Source: Chloroflexota bacterium (GTDB lineage Bacteria; Chloroflexota; UBA5177; JANWHV01). From it: a stretch of 20,981 nt of DNA. The translations under genes and the position numbers were made by a program. Below the pieces are notes generated by a model. The model had not been told where the DNA came from. It ran no database searches and saw nothing but the letters and a program-made list of their open reading frames with translations. Below, one piece after another: positions 7,228-15,235 of this stretch; the first letter of the stretch is position 1; each line of letters opens with the position of its first letter. The DNA lies in NCBI GenBank assembly GCA_025924845.1, contig JAICHN010000035.1:1-20981 (forward strand). Direction: 5' to 3'.

Positions 7228-7797
7228 ATGAGTTTCCTGGATCGGCTTCTCGGCACATCCAAACCGGTAGCTGTGAAGACGGAGGCGCTCTTCGCCATGA
7301 CGACGGCGGTGATCACGCTGCAGACATCGCTGCATCTTGAGCCGAGCAACGCCGCCGCCCTCTGCTTCAAAGCAATCGAGATGACCCGCTTCGAGGACAT
7401 CAAACGGGAAATCGACGACCTGCTCAAAATCCGCGCCGCCGATACGCACGCCTCTTCCATGCGTACCTTGACGGACGAGTACGGCTACCAATGGGTCATC
7501 TTGCAAACCGAGCAGTTTGAGGATCTCGTCACCACGCTGCATATGGTGAGCGAGGAACTCAAGTCGCACGGCTTCGGCGATCAGTTGCTTTCGGCGGTTT
7601 TTAAGTTCACCGGCGAAGGACGCAACGTTTATTGGATCTACAACTATAAACGCGGCGCCTTCTATCCCATGGTGCCGACGGGCAACCACGCGCGGGACAA
7701 TGCCTATGAGTTGCGCTTACAGACGCTCATGGACCATGAGATGCCGATCGAGAAGGAACTGGAGCGCTGGTATCCCCTCTGGGGTTCCCCGGTCTGA
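7228..7797 (+). CDS. pspAB: PspA-associated protein PspAB
   Basis: The 189-residue product looks like PspAB from its start: MSFLDRLLGTSKPV, then LFAMTTAVITLQTSLHLEPS and ALCFKAIE. The middle carries DEYGYQWVIL and later YWIYNYKRGAFYPMVP, and it ends with an acidic/aromatic tail ELERWYPLWG. PspAB is a cytosolic partner of PspA in actinobacterial, chloroflexotal and archaeal phage-shock systems. Its biochemical activity is not established. GGGAGGG at 7211-7217 is the ribosome site. The gene lies behind htpX and converges on the pspA operon, so the usual PspA-PspAA-PspAB-HtpX set is complete here but split between two opposed transcripts. Confidence 0.85.
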   Translation: MSFLDRLLGTSKPVAVKTEALFAMTTAVITLQTSLHLEPSNAAALCFKAIEMTRFEDIKREIDDLLKIRAADTHASSMRTLTDEYGYQWVILQTEQFEDLVTTLHMVSEELKSHGFGDQLLSAVFKFTGEGRNVYWIYNYKRGAFYPMVPTGNHARDNAYELRLQTLMDHEMPIEKELERWYPLWGSPV

Positions 7798-7815
7798 CCG
7801 AGCGTACCTTACACG

Positions 7816-7866
7816 GCCGAAACAAGCAGACCGGGCGCCATTGGCGCCCGGTCTGCTTGTTTCGGC
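7816..7866. terminator. Perfect 24-bp stem-loop between convergent psp units
   Basis: Bases 7816-7839 are the exact reverse complement of 7843-7866, with loop ATT. It lies 19 bases after the pspAB stop and 26 bases after the pspAA stop on the other strand. It would act on both transcripts. Neither side has a long T-run, so it is either a U-less bidirectional terminator or a barrier to exonucleases and to read-through antisense RNA. Confidence 0.7.
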
Positions 7867-7891
7867 ATGGGAGAAGGGCCGCTCGTCGGCC

Positions 7892-8170
7892 TCAGCCTGG
7901 AATCAGCCCATCCTCTTTGAGCACGGCCACGATCTCGTCGTAGGTGAGGGTATCGGGGGGGAGAATGGCGTCGGATGGGACCACCTCATCATCCGGCACC
8001 GGTACTCCTTGCGTTTGTACGAAGTCAATCATAGCGAACAAGGTAGACGTTACGGCCTTCTCGTCCTGCGTCCGTACCGCCTCCTGCAAGGTTCCGTCCA
8101 GGTTATTCAGGCCGTTGACCGCATCTTCCTGGAGGCGGTATTGGCCGCTACCCTGCACACGAATAATCAT
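7892..8170 (-). CDS. pspAA: PspA-associated protein PspAA, second copy
   Basis: The 92-residue product begins MIIRVQGSGQYRL and ends LKEDGLIPG, with VPDDEVVPSDAILPPD in between. These are the standard PspAA signatures, so this copy is the more canonical of the two here. PspAA is a small partner of PspA in the envelope-stress response; how it acts is not well known. It is the last gene of the pspA operon, 45 bases after the other pspAA. GGAGG stands 13 bases before the ATG, a longer spacing than usual. A second ATG inside that spacing is out of frame. Confidence 0.85.
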   Translation of the reverse strand: MIIRVQGSGQYRLQEDAVNGLNNLDGTLQEAVRTQDEKAVTSTLFAMIDFVQTQGVPVPDDEVVPSDAILPPDTLTYDEIVAVLKEDGLIPG

Positions 8171-8215
8171 CGTCGCTGACCATCCTCCATCAGTAGGCGC
8201 CGAGGCAGGCGCGAA

Positions 8216-8500
8216 TCAACCGGCGCTGCCCACCAGACTTTCGTGCTGGAGCAGCGCTCCCACCTCAGCCACGCTGATCGAGTCGTGGGGAAGCACGGTG
8301 TCGGAGGCGACGAGTTCGTCGTCACCGACTACACTGCCCTTACCCTGCACGAGGGCGATCATCTCGCCCAGCACTTGATGAGCCAGCACCTCATCTCCCG
8401 CGCGCACGGCCCCGACCAACCGATGATCGAGTTCGTGCAACGCCTGCACGTCCGCTTCACCTAGACGGTATTGCCCGCTGCCTTGCACTCTCACAATCAT
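8216..8500 (-). CDS. pspAA: PspA-associated protein PspAA, first (divergent) copy
   Basis: The 94-residue product begins MIVRVQGSGQYRL, sharing nearly the whole N-terminal motif with the second copy. It has drifted elsewhere: VASDTVLPHD replaces the usual VPSDxxLPPx, and the C-terminal LIPG is lost, ending in LVGSAG. Its ATG overlaps the pspA stop codon as ATGA (8500-8497), so it is translationally coupled to pspA. The duplication followed by divergence suggests the copies may bind different partners, or one may modulate the other. This is inference. Confidence 0.82.
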   Translation of the reverse strand: MIVRVQGSGQYRLGEADVQALHELDHRLVGAVRAGDEVLAHQVLGEMIALVQGKGSVVGDDELVASDTVLPHDSISVAEVGALLQHESLVGSAG

Positions 8501-9249
8501 TGGGTGCCGCCAGTGTGCTCGCCAATCTGCTTGGGCGGCTCACTGCCCTGGCCAAGTTGGGCTTTCATGGCGGCCAACTCAGCATCCACGCCGCTGCCTG
8601 CCGAAAGCTGATCGAGTTGCGCCTGCAAATCATCGCCGGGACCGCTCAGCATGTCGGGGAGCGTGCCCGAGGCGGTCAATTCACCGATCGCGTTGGCGCG
8701 GGCTTGCATGGATTGGGTCTTATCCTCGGCCCGCTGGATGGCGGCGTTCACGTCGGCCATCTCCTCGGAGAGACCGCTGGCCGCTTCACTGATCCGCACC
8801 TGCGCCTGCGCCGCCGTGTATTGGGCCTTGATCGTTTCCTTCCGGGTGCGGAACGCCTCAATCTTGGCGGAAAGCCGCTGCTCGCCGGTCTGCAACTGCT
8901 GCTGTTGCGCCTCCAGGTTCTCGACCTGAGACTGCATGGAGGTAAGTTGCGCCTGCAGGTCGGCCTTCCGCTGTAAGGCGAGACGGGCCAGATCCTCACG
9001 ATTGGCGGCCAGCGCCTGACGGGCCTGATTATCGTACTTAGCTGAATCTTGCTGCAGCTTGGTCAACTGCAATTGTAGGCGCGACTTCGCGGTGACCACA
9101 TCAGCGATACCCCGCCGCACCTTCTGCAGTTGCTCTACCTGCTGCTCGTAGGAGAGGTCCAGAGTCTCGCTTGGGTTTTCCGCCGCATCGAGCGCGGAAT
9201 TCATCTTGGCCTTAAAGATCGTGGAAATACGACCCAGCACGCCTGCCAT
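8497..9249 (-). CDS. pspA: PspA/IM30 (Vipp1) family membrane-stress protein
   Basis: The 250-residue product starts MAGVLGRISTIFKAKMNSALDAAENP, the amphipathic helix and linker typical of PspA/IM30, and then is almost entirely coiled-coil from about residue 30 to 200. The C-terminal part contains a Gly/Ser-rich loop and a last helix around DAELAAMKAQLG. Proteins of this family are ESCRT-III-like: they polymerise on the inner face of stressed membranes and limit proton leak. GGAGGTT stands six bases before ATG 9249. It is the first gene of an operon with two pspAA genes; a good promoter lies at 9329-9357. Confidence 0.95.
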   Translation of the reverse strand: MAGVLGRISTIFKAKMNSALDAAENPSETLDLSYEQQVEQLQKVRRGIADVVTAKSRLQLQLTKLQQDSAKYDNQARQALAANREDLARLALQRKADLQAQLTSMQSQVENLEAQQQQLQTGEQRLSAKIEAFRTRKETIKAQYTAAQAQVRISEAASGLSEEMADVNAAIQRAEDKTQSMQARANAIGELTASGTLPDMLSGPGDDLQAQLDQLSAGSGVDAELAAMKAQLGQGSEPPKQIGEHTGGTQ

Positions 9250-9328
9250 CAGAACCTCCCTGTGGGCGCGATTGGGGTAATTACCGGCCGCATGGACTCA
9301 ATGCACGCCGCCGAGCCTTGGCACGGCA

Positions 9329-9357
9329 ATTATAGCACCGGCGGTGCCCTAGGTGAA
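9329..9357 (-). promoter_or_regulatory. psp operon promoter with a palindromic spacer
   Basis: On the minus strand there is TTCACC (9357-9352), a 17-bp spacer, and the extended -10 TGC-TATAAT (-10 at 9334-9329). The spacer contains GCACCGGCGGTGC (9335-9347), a 13-bp perfect palindrome that directly abuts the -10. A protein bound there would block polymerase. Transcription would start near 9322, about 73 bases before pspA. Confidence 0.65.
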
Positions 9358-9362
9358 GGGGG

Positions 9363-9643
9363 CTAACCGGTGTCCTCTAACTGGACTCCGATGTATGCGC
9401 CGATGCCGCCCAGCCCGATAGGTTCATGGAACGTCTCTAGGCCGGCGGCGGTACAGACCGCGAGATACTGCTCCCGGCTGAATATGCCCAGTTCATGCCG
9501 CTCGATGAAGTGTATCACGTCCTCCGCCATGGTTACCAGATAATCATCGACCAGGATCGAGGCGCCTTTATCCAAGCGCTTTCCCCTTCATAGTCATGAT
9601 CGGCGTACAGAGCATCATAGATGAGGCCGGATTGTGGGACCAT
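9363..9643 (-). pseudogene. Remnant of a class I SAM-dependent methyltransferase, centre deleted
   Basis: From ATG 9643 one frame encodes a start like that of many class I methyltransferases, with LIYDALYADHDYEGESAWIK. In the next frame, open from about 9587 to 9363, is the matching end of the same family: VDDYLVTMAEDVIHFIERHELGIFSREQYLAVCTAAGLE, then GLGGIGAYIGV. In intact relatives about 150 residues, holding the Gly-rich SAM motif I, lie between these two parts. Here they are missing and the two ends meet out of frame. It is therefore an inactive remnant. The part from TTG 9575 could still be expressed as a 70-residue peptide, but I see no reason to expect that. Confidence 0.72.
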
Positions 9644-9660
9644 TGATTACTCACGCCTGA

Positions 9661-9702
9661 TGTCCGAGGCTGGGAGAAGCGACCTTCTCCCAGCCTCGGA
9701 CA
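9661..9702 (-). terminator. Perfect 19-bp stem-loop after the subtilase gene
   Basis: Bases 9661-9679 are the exact reverse complement of 9684-9702, with loop CGAC. It begins ten bases after the subtilase stop. There is no T-run on either strand. It most likely ends or protects the long subtilase mRNA. Confidence 0.65.
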
Positions 9703-9712
9703 CCCTTGATGC

Positions 9713-12700
9713 TTACTGAGCGCCGAAGGGGACGCCCGCAAGCTCGGAGCCGCTGGTGCCGTTCGCGTTGATCAACGTTTGGGTGGCATAGAGTTGGGCG
9801 CCGTCTACTCCATCCACCAAAACACTGCTGGACCCGCTTGGCACGCCGAAATCTCCCACTTTCACACTGATTCGGCCGTGCGCCGGGATGTCGACCGTCC
9901 GTTGGATGCTCTTGCCTGCTCCGTACAGCACGGTGATCGCGGCCTTCGCGGCGGTCGATGCCGGATTGTAAATGCCCAGCGTGTCGGTCGCCTTCCCTAC
10001 GGTTGAACCGCCTGGGAAAATCTGATCGGTGCTTGGCGCGGCAATGGCGAAGAGGTTACTGCCTCCTACCTGTGATTTACTGAATCGGCCGAAGTAGGCT
10101 ACCTTCTCGGCCACAATGCCGGTGTCGCTGCTGTACAGGAGGCCCAGGTTGGCGGTCCCGAACGTTGCCGTCAAGTCCACCGTGGCGCGCCGACCCGCCG
10201 CCAGGGTGACGGTGCGCGTAGCGGCTACGGCGCCCCGCGTATCGAGCAGCGAAAGATGCACGTGAGCGGCGGCCTTCGAGGGATTGAACAGGGTGAGATG
10301 CGCCTGTGCCTTGGCGGGCAGATGGCCCGGATCGATATAGCCGGATGTATGGGTGGTGGTTGCCCCCACGGCCGTAGTGAGGCCCTCCCGTCCAGAGGCG
10401 AAGATCTGAGTGCGTTCGGCCACCACCGGCACATCGCTGGTCACCGAGGCGCTCACCGCCTTTTCCGCCAGGAGATCCCCCACGCGGATCGTGGTGCGGG
10501 AGGCCGGTCCAATGGTGGTGCCGCCGTCTGCGGTGGTGCCCTGGTCGCTGACCAGGTGGATACGCACATGCGCCGCTGTCACTCCGGGGTTGACGAAGGT
10601 GAGGTACTCCTCGAAGTTCCCCACCGTATAACCGTCGGCGAAATACCACCGGCGAGCCGTCGCGTCGCTGCCGACCGAGTAGGACCCGGACGCATTCACG
10701 CGAGTGATGGCGCGCCCGCTGACCAGCGGCTGATCAGCCTGGACCAGAGTGGCGATCGATTGATCGTCCCCCACCAGGGACTGCATGTTTACCGTCTTTC
10801 GGCTGTGCGCGGGAAGGTTGTAGCGCGTAAGCGACGTCCAACCGTTGTCGGTCAGGAGACGAACCTGAGCATGAGCATCGACGTTGCCTGGATTCACCAG
10901 ATCCATGTCGTCGGTGAGTCCCTGACCAGTCGCCCCTTCAGGGAAATACTGGGTAGAGGCAATGGTGGAGAGGAGCGGATCCGGGGTGGGGAACGCCGCG
11001 GGCGAAGGAGCGATCACCGTAATCGTCAGCGGCAGGTCCGCGAGCTGGTCGAAGACCGAAGTCAAGACGAAGATATGGGCATGATAGGTGCCGGGCGCGA
11101 TACCGTCGGGCACCTTCACCGTGCCGTGAAGGGTCGTGACCTTTTCGGGCAACGCGGAGGCCAATGTCCCTTGATAGAAGCCGTTGTTTCCGATCGTCAC
11201 GTTTTTGCCGAATTGCGCATCCATGGTAATCCAGGGCTGGGGGGCCAGGGAGTAGCCCTGAGTGGCCGCGGCAATGGCGAGCGGTTTGGTGTCTTTGTAA
11301 CCCGGCACGCTGAGCTGTACTTCCCAGTTGCCGCTGGGCAGAGTCCGATCCTGCACCGCCGCTACCGTTCCCTGGCCAGGCTTGCCGCTGATCGCGACCG
11401 GCGCCGGAAGGCCGAAACTCTGGTAGGTATCGACAATTGGATCATCCATCTGCACATCGACCGGCGTGTTGCCGTTCAGCACTTGTGCCTGGGTGACCAA
11501 CTTCCGCGTCCCCGGCGGCACGAAGCTCGTAGTGTAGGTAAGCACCTGGGTGCTGGTCGCTCCCAGGGGGCCATCCTGCAGGACGCCGCCCGTGCCGCCC
11601 AGGGAGATGTACTGATACTGGTCACTGGTAGCATAAGTAAGGTACCCCTGCGGCCCCAGACCGGTATTTGCCACCTTGAGGGTGAACGGCTGCGCGCGCC
11701 CTCCGGCCTGGGCCGTCACCTTGGAGGTGGATAGCTGGGCGAACGCCTGATCCAGGACGACGGCGCCGCGGAACGGTTCGCTTGCGTACAGGCCGGCCGG
11801 GACGAAGTTCAGTACGGTAATCCGCCATACACCCGGCAAGGGATTGATCTGGTAGCTGTCGATGAACCGCTGGCTGAGATCGGGCGCGGCGCTCAAGTCG
11901 CCCGGATTGAGCAGCGCGTTGTCTTCCAGATTAATGATCTTACCGTTTGGATCGATCAGCGACACCCAGAACCAATTGCCGGGATGCTTCCAGACGAGCG
12001 ACATCTGCAGCGTGTGGACATTGCGCGGCGTCACGAAGGTAAAGTACTTCGTTTCGGTCGCGAATCCTTGGTCGCCCACCCCGCCGGTGAACGTGCCGCC
12101 AAACACTCCCACGCCGCCTTTGAAGGGGATGGCGGTGGTCAGCACCACGGGGATGGTCGCCGTCCGATCGGGGCTGGGCGCGTCGCCGGCCGCGGGTGCC
12201 GCCATGCTGTGCTCGCGGGCTTGCAGAGTGATTTCGCTCACACCAGGCTTGGTGAGCGCGGGCGAGGTAAAGGTCACGTGCGTGGTCTGACCGGGGCGGA
12301 GCGTGACCTGGCTTGGCGAGACCATCGCCGCCTGGCTGAAGAAGCGCGCCATGCTGATGTGGCCGGTGAAGCCCGCGTTGCTATAGTGGCGCACTTGCTG
12401 CTTATCAATGGCGCGCACTTCGCTGACCACGGCCGTCCACCTTCCCGGCACGGGATGTGCCACGGTGGTGACGGTATAACCCGAGCCGGCCTGGCTGGTG
12501 TAGCCGTAGTTGGCCATATTGCCCTGGGGATCGTAGAGCACCACGCGCAGCGACAGCTTTGATGCCTTCTGCGGGCTGGGCAGGGGAACAGTAGTTTGCG
12601 AGTTGAAGTTGAGGGAGACACTGAGCTTGTTCACGCCCCCCGGTACGGAAAACTTGTAGGGATACAGGTTGTCGGCGACCACGGTACCCTTGAAGGTAAG

Positions 12701-14386
12701 CGCCTTGGTTTGGTGCGCTACGGGGTTCTGGAAAGTGATCCGCTCGGGCGTCGAGCCGCTATTAGTTACCGTGATCGATTGCCGAAGCTTGGTGCCTGGC
12801 TCCCCGGCCAGGGCCACCGGCCCGGATAGCAGAACAGAGGGGCCTTGATGAAGGACGGTCTGCACGGCGCGCAAGGCGTTCACCCGTCCAGCCGCTTGAT
12901 CGGCCGCCGGCAGCCCCAGGTTATCGGCACTGCTCAAAATGACCTGCTTGACATATGCAGGGGTAGGGCGCTTGCCTTGATGGGTTGATTCATAGGCGTT
13001 GATCACCAAGGCGGCCACGCCCGCGATCACGGGAGTCGCCATGCTGGTGCCGCCGAACGAGCCGACCGTATAGGGCGGCGCGGCCGGACTATCCTGCGCG
13101 TGATTGCGGGGGAAGAGCGCCCAGCCATCCTCGCCGGGGGCATAGACGTCGGGGCGGCTCCGCCCGTCCGAGGTGGGACCTTCGGAGGTGAAGTAGGCAA
13201 TGTTGTCGGAGCTGTATTTCCCATAGGGCGTGAACAGCCCGGTCTCCGCGTCCTGTCTGAGATCGGTGGAAGCGCCGGCGGCGATGACGTCGGGCGCCGT
13301 GGCCGGCGAGCCGACCGTGCCCTGTCCCGGCCCGGAGTTGCCGTCGGCGGCAACCACGGTGACGCCGGCATGCACGGCGGCCTCATCGGCCAGGGCGACG
13401 ATATCCACCCCATCGGTGACGAAGGGGAAGTTGGTGCCCCACGACTCGCTGATCACGTCGGCGTGATTGGCTACCGCCCAGCCGATGGCCCGCACCAGGT
13501 TGCTATCCGTGGTGAATGAGAAGGGTGCCCGTGCATCAAGGATCTTCCCTACCATCAGCTTCACGCCCGGCGCCACCCCGCTATAGGTGAAGTATGTCTT
13601 ATTATCGAATCGTTCCCCCGGCTTGGCGGGCGGGTACACGAGGGCACGATAGGTGTCGTTCGCCACGTACACGGTGGCCGCTTGTCCGGCTATGGTGCCG
13701 GCGCACGCCGTACCGTGGCCCACCGTATCCGTGAGATCGGTGCCCGAGAAGTCGGCGTAGAGCGGCTTACCATCCGCGCCCCTGGCCATCACGTCCTTGA
13801 GGTCAGGCTGACCAAGATCGATGCCGGAGTCGAGGACAGCGACCCGCACGCCCTTACCGGTGAATTGCTTATGCACTTGATCGGCCTGGATCAAGCTGAG
13901 CGTATCGGGCTCGCTGACCAGCGTCTGGCCGGCCGGAACCTTGGTCGCGGTGCGGATGCCGGATTGGGCCAGGTGCTGGTTTACCATGGCCGTGTCCGGA
14001 GAAGGATAGATCTTATAGCTGTGATCGAGGGTGATTGCCGCAAGATCGGGGTTACCTTCCAGGGACTTGAGCGTCTCCGCGGTGACGCGAGCCGCCACGC
14101 CGTGGACGATGTTGAGCGCCACAATACGCGTGGCCCCGGTGGTTTGCAGATCGTGCAGCACCTTGGCGCCGTTTCCCTGGCGCAGGACCATGATCACGTT
14201 GATCGGGTGTTGGGCGGCCTGCTTGATCAGGGCGGGAGTGAGTCCATTGATTGGCTCGGCGGCGGCGCGGCCGGTCCCTCGAATCCCCTGGGCGGCCGGA
14301 GTGAGCGGTAGGGCGGCAAAGGCCAGGCCGGCGACTATGCACGCTCGGGCGACGTGGCGCGGACGGATATACATGCGAGACCTCAT
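9713..14386 (-). CDS. Very large secreted subtilisin-like (S8) serine protease
   Basis: The 1557-residue product has a signal peptide at about 1-33, ending in LAFAALPLTPAAQG. An inhibitor-like propeptide region follows to about 125. The S8 catalytic domain (about 175-470) shows all three catalytic residues: D186 in VAVLDSGID, H224 in VGHGTACAG, and S448 in GGTSMATP; N350 is the oxyanion Asn. A region of beta-sandwich-like modules follows, and the last 410 residues are four repeats of about 100 residues. It is exported and probably anchored or surface-associated, acting on extracellular protein. ATG 14386 opens the frame. ATG 14374 (residue 5) has the better ribosome site, GAGGT six bases before, and keeps the signal peptide. 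No LPXTG or C-terminal membrane anchor is seen. The gene stands alone, with stem-loop 9661-9702 behind it. Confidence 0.95.
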   Translation of the reverse strand: MRSRMYIRPRHVARACIVAGLAFAALPLTPAAQGIRGTGRAAAEPINGLTPALIKQAAQHPINVIMVLRQGNGAKVLHDLQTTGATRIVALNIVHGVAARVTAETLKSLEGNPDLAAITLDHSYKIYPSPDTAMVNQHLAQSGIRTATKVPAGQTLVSEPDTLSLIQADQVHKQFTGKGVRVAVLDSGIDLGQPDLKDVMARGADGKPLYADFSGTDLTDTVGHGTACAGTIAGQAATVYVANDTYRALVYPPAKPGERFDNKTYFTYSGVAPGVKLMVGKILDARAPFSFTTDSNLVRAIGWAVANHADVISESWGTNFPFVTDGVDIVALADEAAVHAGVTVVAADGNSGPGQGTVGSPATAPDVIAAGASTDLRQDAETGLFTPYGKYSSDNIAYFTSEGPTSDGRSRPDVYAPGEDGWALFPRNHAQDSPAAPPYTVGSFGGTSMATPVIAGVAALVINAYESTHQGKRPTPAYVKQVILSSADNLGLPAADQAAGRVNALRAVQTVLHQGPSVLLSGPVALAGEPGTKLRQSITVTNSGSTPERITFQNPVAHQTKALTFKGTVVADNLYPYKFSVPGGVNKLSVSLNFNSQTTVPLPSPQKASKLSLRVVLYDPQGNMANYGYTSQAGSGYTVTTVAHPVPGRWTAVVSEVRAIDKQQVRHYSNAGFTGHISMARFFSQAAMVSPSQVTLRPGQTTHVTFTSPALTKPGVSEITLQAREHSMAAPAAGDAPSPDRTATIPVVLTTAIPFKGGVGVFGGTFTGGVGDQGFATETKYFTFVTPRNVHTLQMSLVWKHPGNWFWVSLIDPNGKIINLEDNALLNPGDLSAAPDLSQRFIDSYQINPLPGVWRITVLNFVPAGLYASEPFRGAVVLDQAFAQLSTSKVTAQAGGRAQPFTLKVANTGLGPQGYLTYATSDQYQYISLGGTGGVLQDGPLGATSTQVLTYTTSFVPPGTRKLVTQAQVLNGNTPVDVQMDDPIVDTYQSFGLPAPVAISGKPGQGTVAAVQDRTLPSGNWEVQLSVPGYKDTKPLAIAAATQGYSLAPQPWITMDAQFGKNVTIGNNGFYQGTLASALPEKVTTLHGTVKVPDGIAPGTYHAHIFVLTSVFDQLADLPLTITVIAPSPAAFPTPDPLLSTIASTQYFPEGATGQGLTDDMDLVNPGNVDAHAQVRLLTDNGWTSLTRYNLPAHSRKTVNMQSLVGDDQSIATLVQADQPLVSGRAITRVNASGSYSVGSDATARRWYFADGYTVGNFEEYLTFVNPGVTAAHVRIHLVSDQGTTADGGTTIGPASRTTIRVGDLLAEKAVSASVTSDVPVVAERTQIFASGREGLTTAVGATTTHTSGYIDPGHLPAKAQAHLTLFNPSKAAAHVHLSLLDTRGAVAATRTVTLAAGRRATVDLTATFGTANLGLLYSSDTGIVAEKVAYFGRFSKSQVGGSNLFAIAAPSTDQIFPGGSTVGKATDTLGIYNPASTAAKAAITVLYGAGKSIQRTVDIPAHGRISVKVGDFGVPSGSSSVLVDGVDGAQLYATQTLINANGTSGSELAGVPFGAQ
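9716..10948 (-). repeat. Four ~100-residue repeats in the subtilase C-terminus
   Basis: Repeats start at about residues 1147, 1247, 1349 and 1456 of the subtilase. Each opens with an aromatic/Gly motif (YFPEG, YFADG, YIDPG, IFPGG). About 17-19 residues later comes an Asn-Pro motif (LVNPG, FVNPG, LFNPS, IYNPA), then beta-rich sequence and a closing stretch around V-A-E/T. Identity between copies is low at DNA level, so they are old. They resemble cell-surface beta-sandwich repeats common in secreted proteins of Chloroflexota and Actinobacteria and may bind the cell wall or a polysaccharide. Confidence 0.7.
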
Positions 14387-14485
14387 TACTTCCAGCAGAG
14401 GGAGACAATCATGCGTGTAAGGGCTGGTAGCCGTCCGCGGTGTGATTGATGGTAGGACGCTCCAGACGCGCGTGTCGAGCCCAAC

Positions 14486-15235
14486 TCAATTCTCGGTCCT
14501 CGTCACCTCCAATTGGGGAGTGGTCAACTCGATAAAAATATCTTCCAGGCTTTGATTGCCTTGCCTGGAGCGTTCGCGAAGTTCGCCGATCGTGCCGGCG
14601 GCGATCATACGTCCCTGGTGAATAATGGCCACGGCATCACAAATGCTTTCCGCTATTTCCAGAATATGCGTCGAGAAGAGGACTGTGGCCCCCTCGCGGG
14701 CTCGTCCAGCCAGGATATCCTTGAGCAGGCGCGCCGTACCAGGGTCCAGCCCCACCGATGGTTCGTCGAGGAAGAGGTTGGACGGATTATGCACCAGGGC
14801 GGCGATCAGGGCGATCTTCTGACGCATACCATGAGAATAGCTCCCAATTAACTGGTGTTGGTCGCCGCTCACGTGAAAGAGTTCGAGATACTGATCGACA
14901 CGGTGGTCGCGCTCTGTCCCCTTGAGTTCAAACAGCCCACAGATAAACTCCAGATATTCGCGTCCGGTCAACTTTTCGTAGAGATACGGCTCATCGGGCA
15001 CGTAACCGAGCCGGCGTTTGGCGGCGACCGGCTGGGTCACGATATCGTGGCCGTCAATGCGCACGGCGCCGGTCGTGGGGCGCAGGAGACCGACCATCAT
15101 CTGAATGGTCGTGGTTTTGCCGGCGCCATTGGGACCCAGAAAGCCGAAAATGGTACCGGGTGGAACACAAAGGTTCAGATCCCGGATCGCCCACTTGGGC
15201 CCAAACTGCTTGCCTAGTTGCTCACACTCAATCAT
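14486..15235 (-). CDS. ABC transporter ATP-binding protein
   Basis: The 249-residue product from ATG 15235 is a complete ABC ATPase. Walker A GPNGAGKT is at 34-41, the signature motif is YSHGMRQK (133-140), Walker B LFLDEP is at 154-159 and the switch His is H190 in STHILE. The C-terminal region (about 200-249) fits the DrrA/CcmA-like class that exports lipids, drugs or polysaccharide, or acts in ABC-2 exporters. The signature carries H for the usual first Ser/Gly position (SHGM rather than SGGM), a variant seen in this class. No permease gene is in the window, so the partner must be encoded elsewhere or off its usual site. The frame extends to 15313, but ATG 15235 starts a normal N-terminus. 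The ribosome site is weak (GAGCGAG). Confidence 0.9.
   Translation of the reverse strand: MIECEQLGKQFGPKWAIRDLNLCVPPGTIFGFLGPNGAGKTTTIQMMVGLLRPTTGAVRIDGHDIVTQPVAAKRRLGYVPDEPYLYEKLTGREYLEFICGLFELKGTERDHRVDQYLELFHVSGDQHQLIGSYSHGMRQKIALIAALVHNPSNLFLDEPSVGLDPGTARLLKDILAGRAREGATVLFSTHILEIAESICDAVAIIHQGRMIAAGTIGELRERSRQGNQSLEDIFIELTTPQLEVTRTEN

Noticed and set aside
6976..7689. 237-residue minus-strand frame opposite htpX and pspAB
   Set aside because: It spans two genes with strong family evidence on the other strand.
10256..11734. 492-residue plus-strand open frame inside the subtilase gene
   Set aside because: Antisense to a well-supported gene in GC-rich DNA. The translation is low-complexity Arg/Gly/His-rich with no motif.
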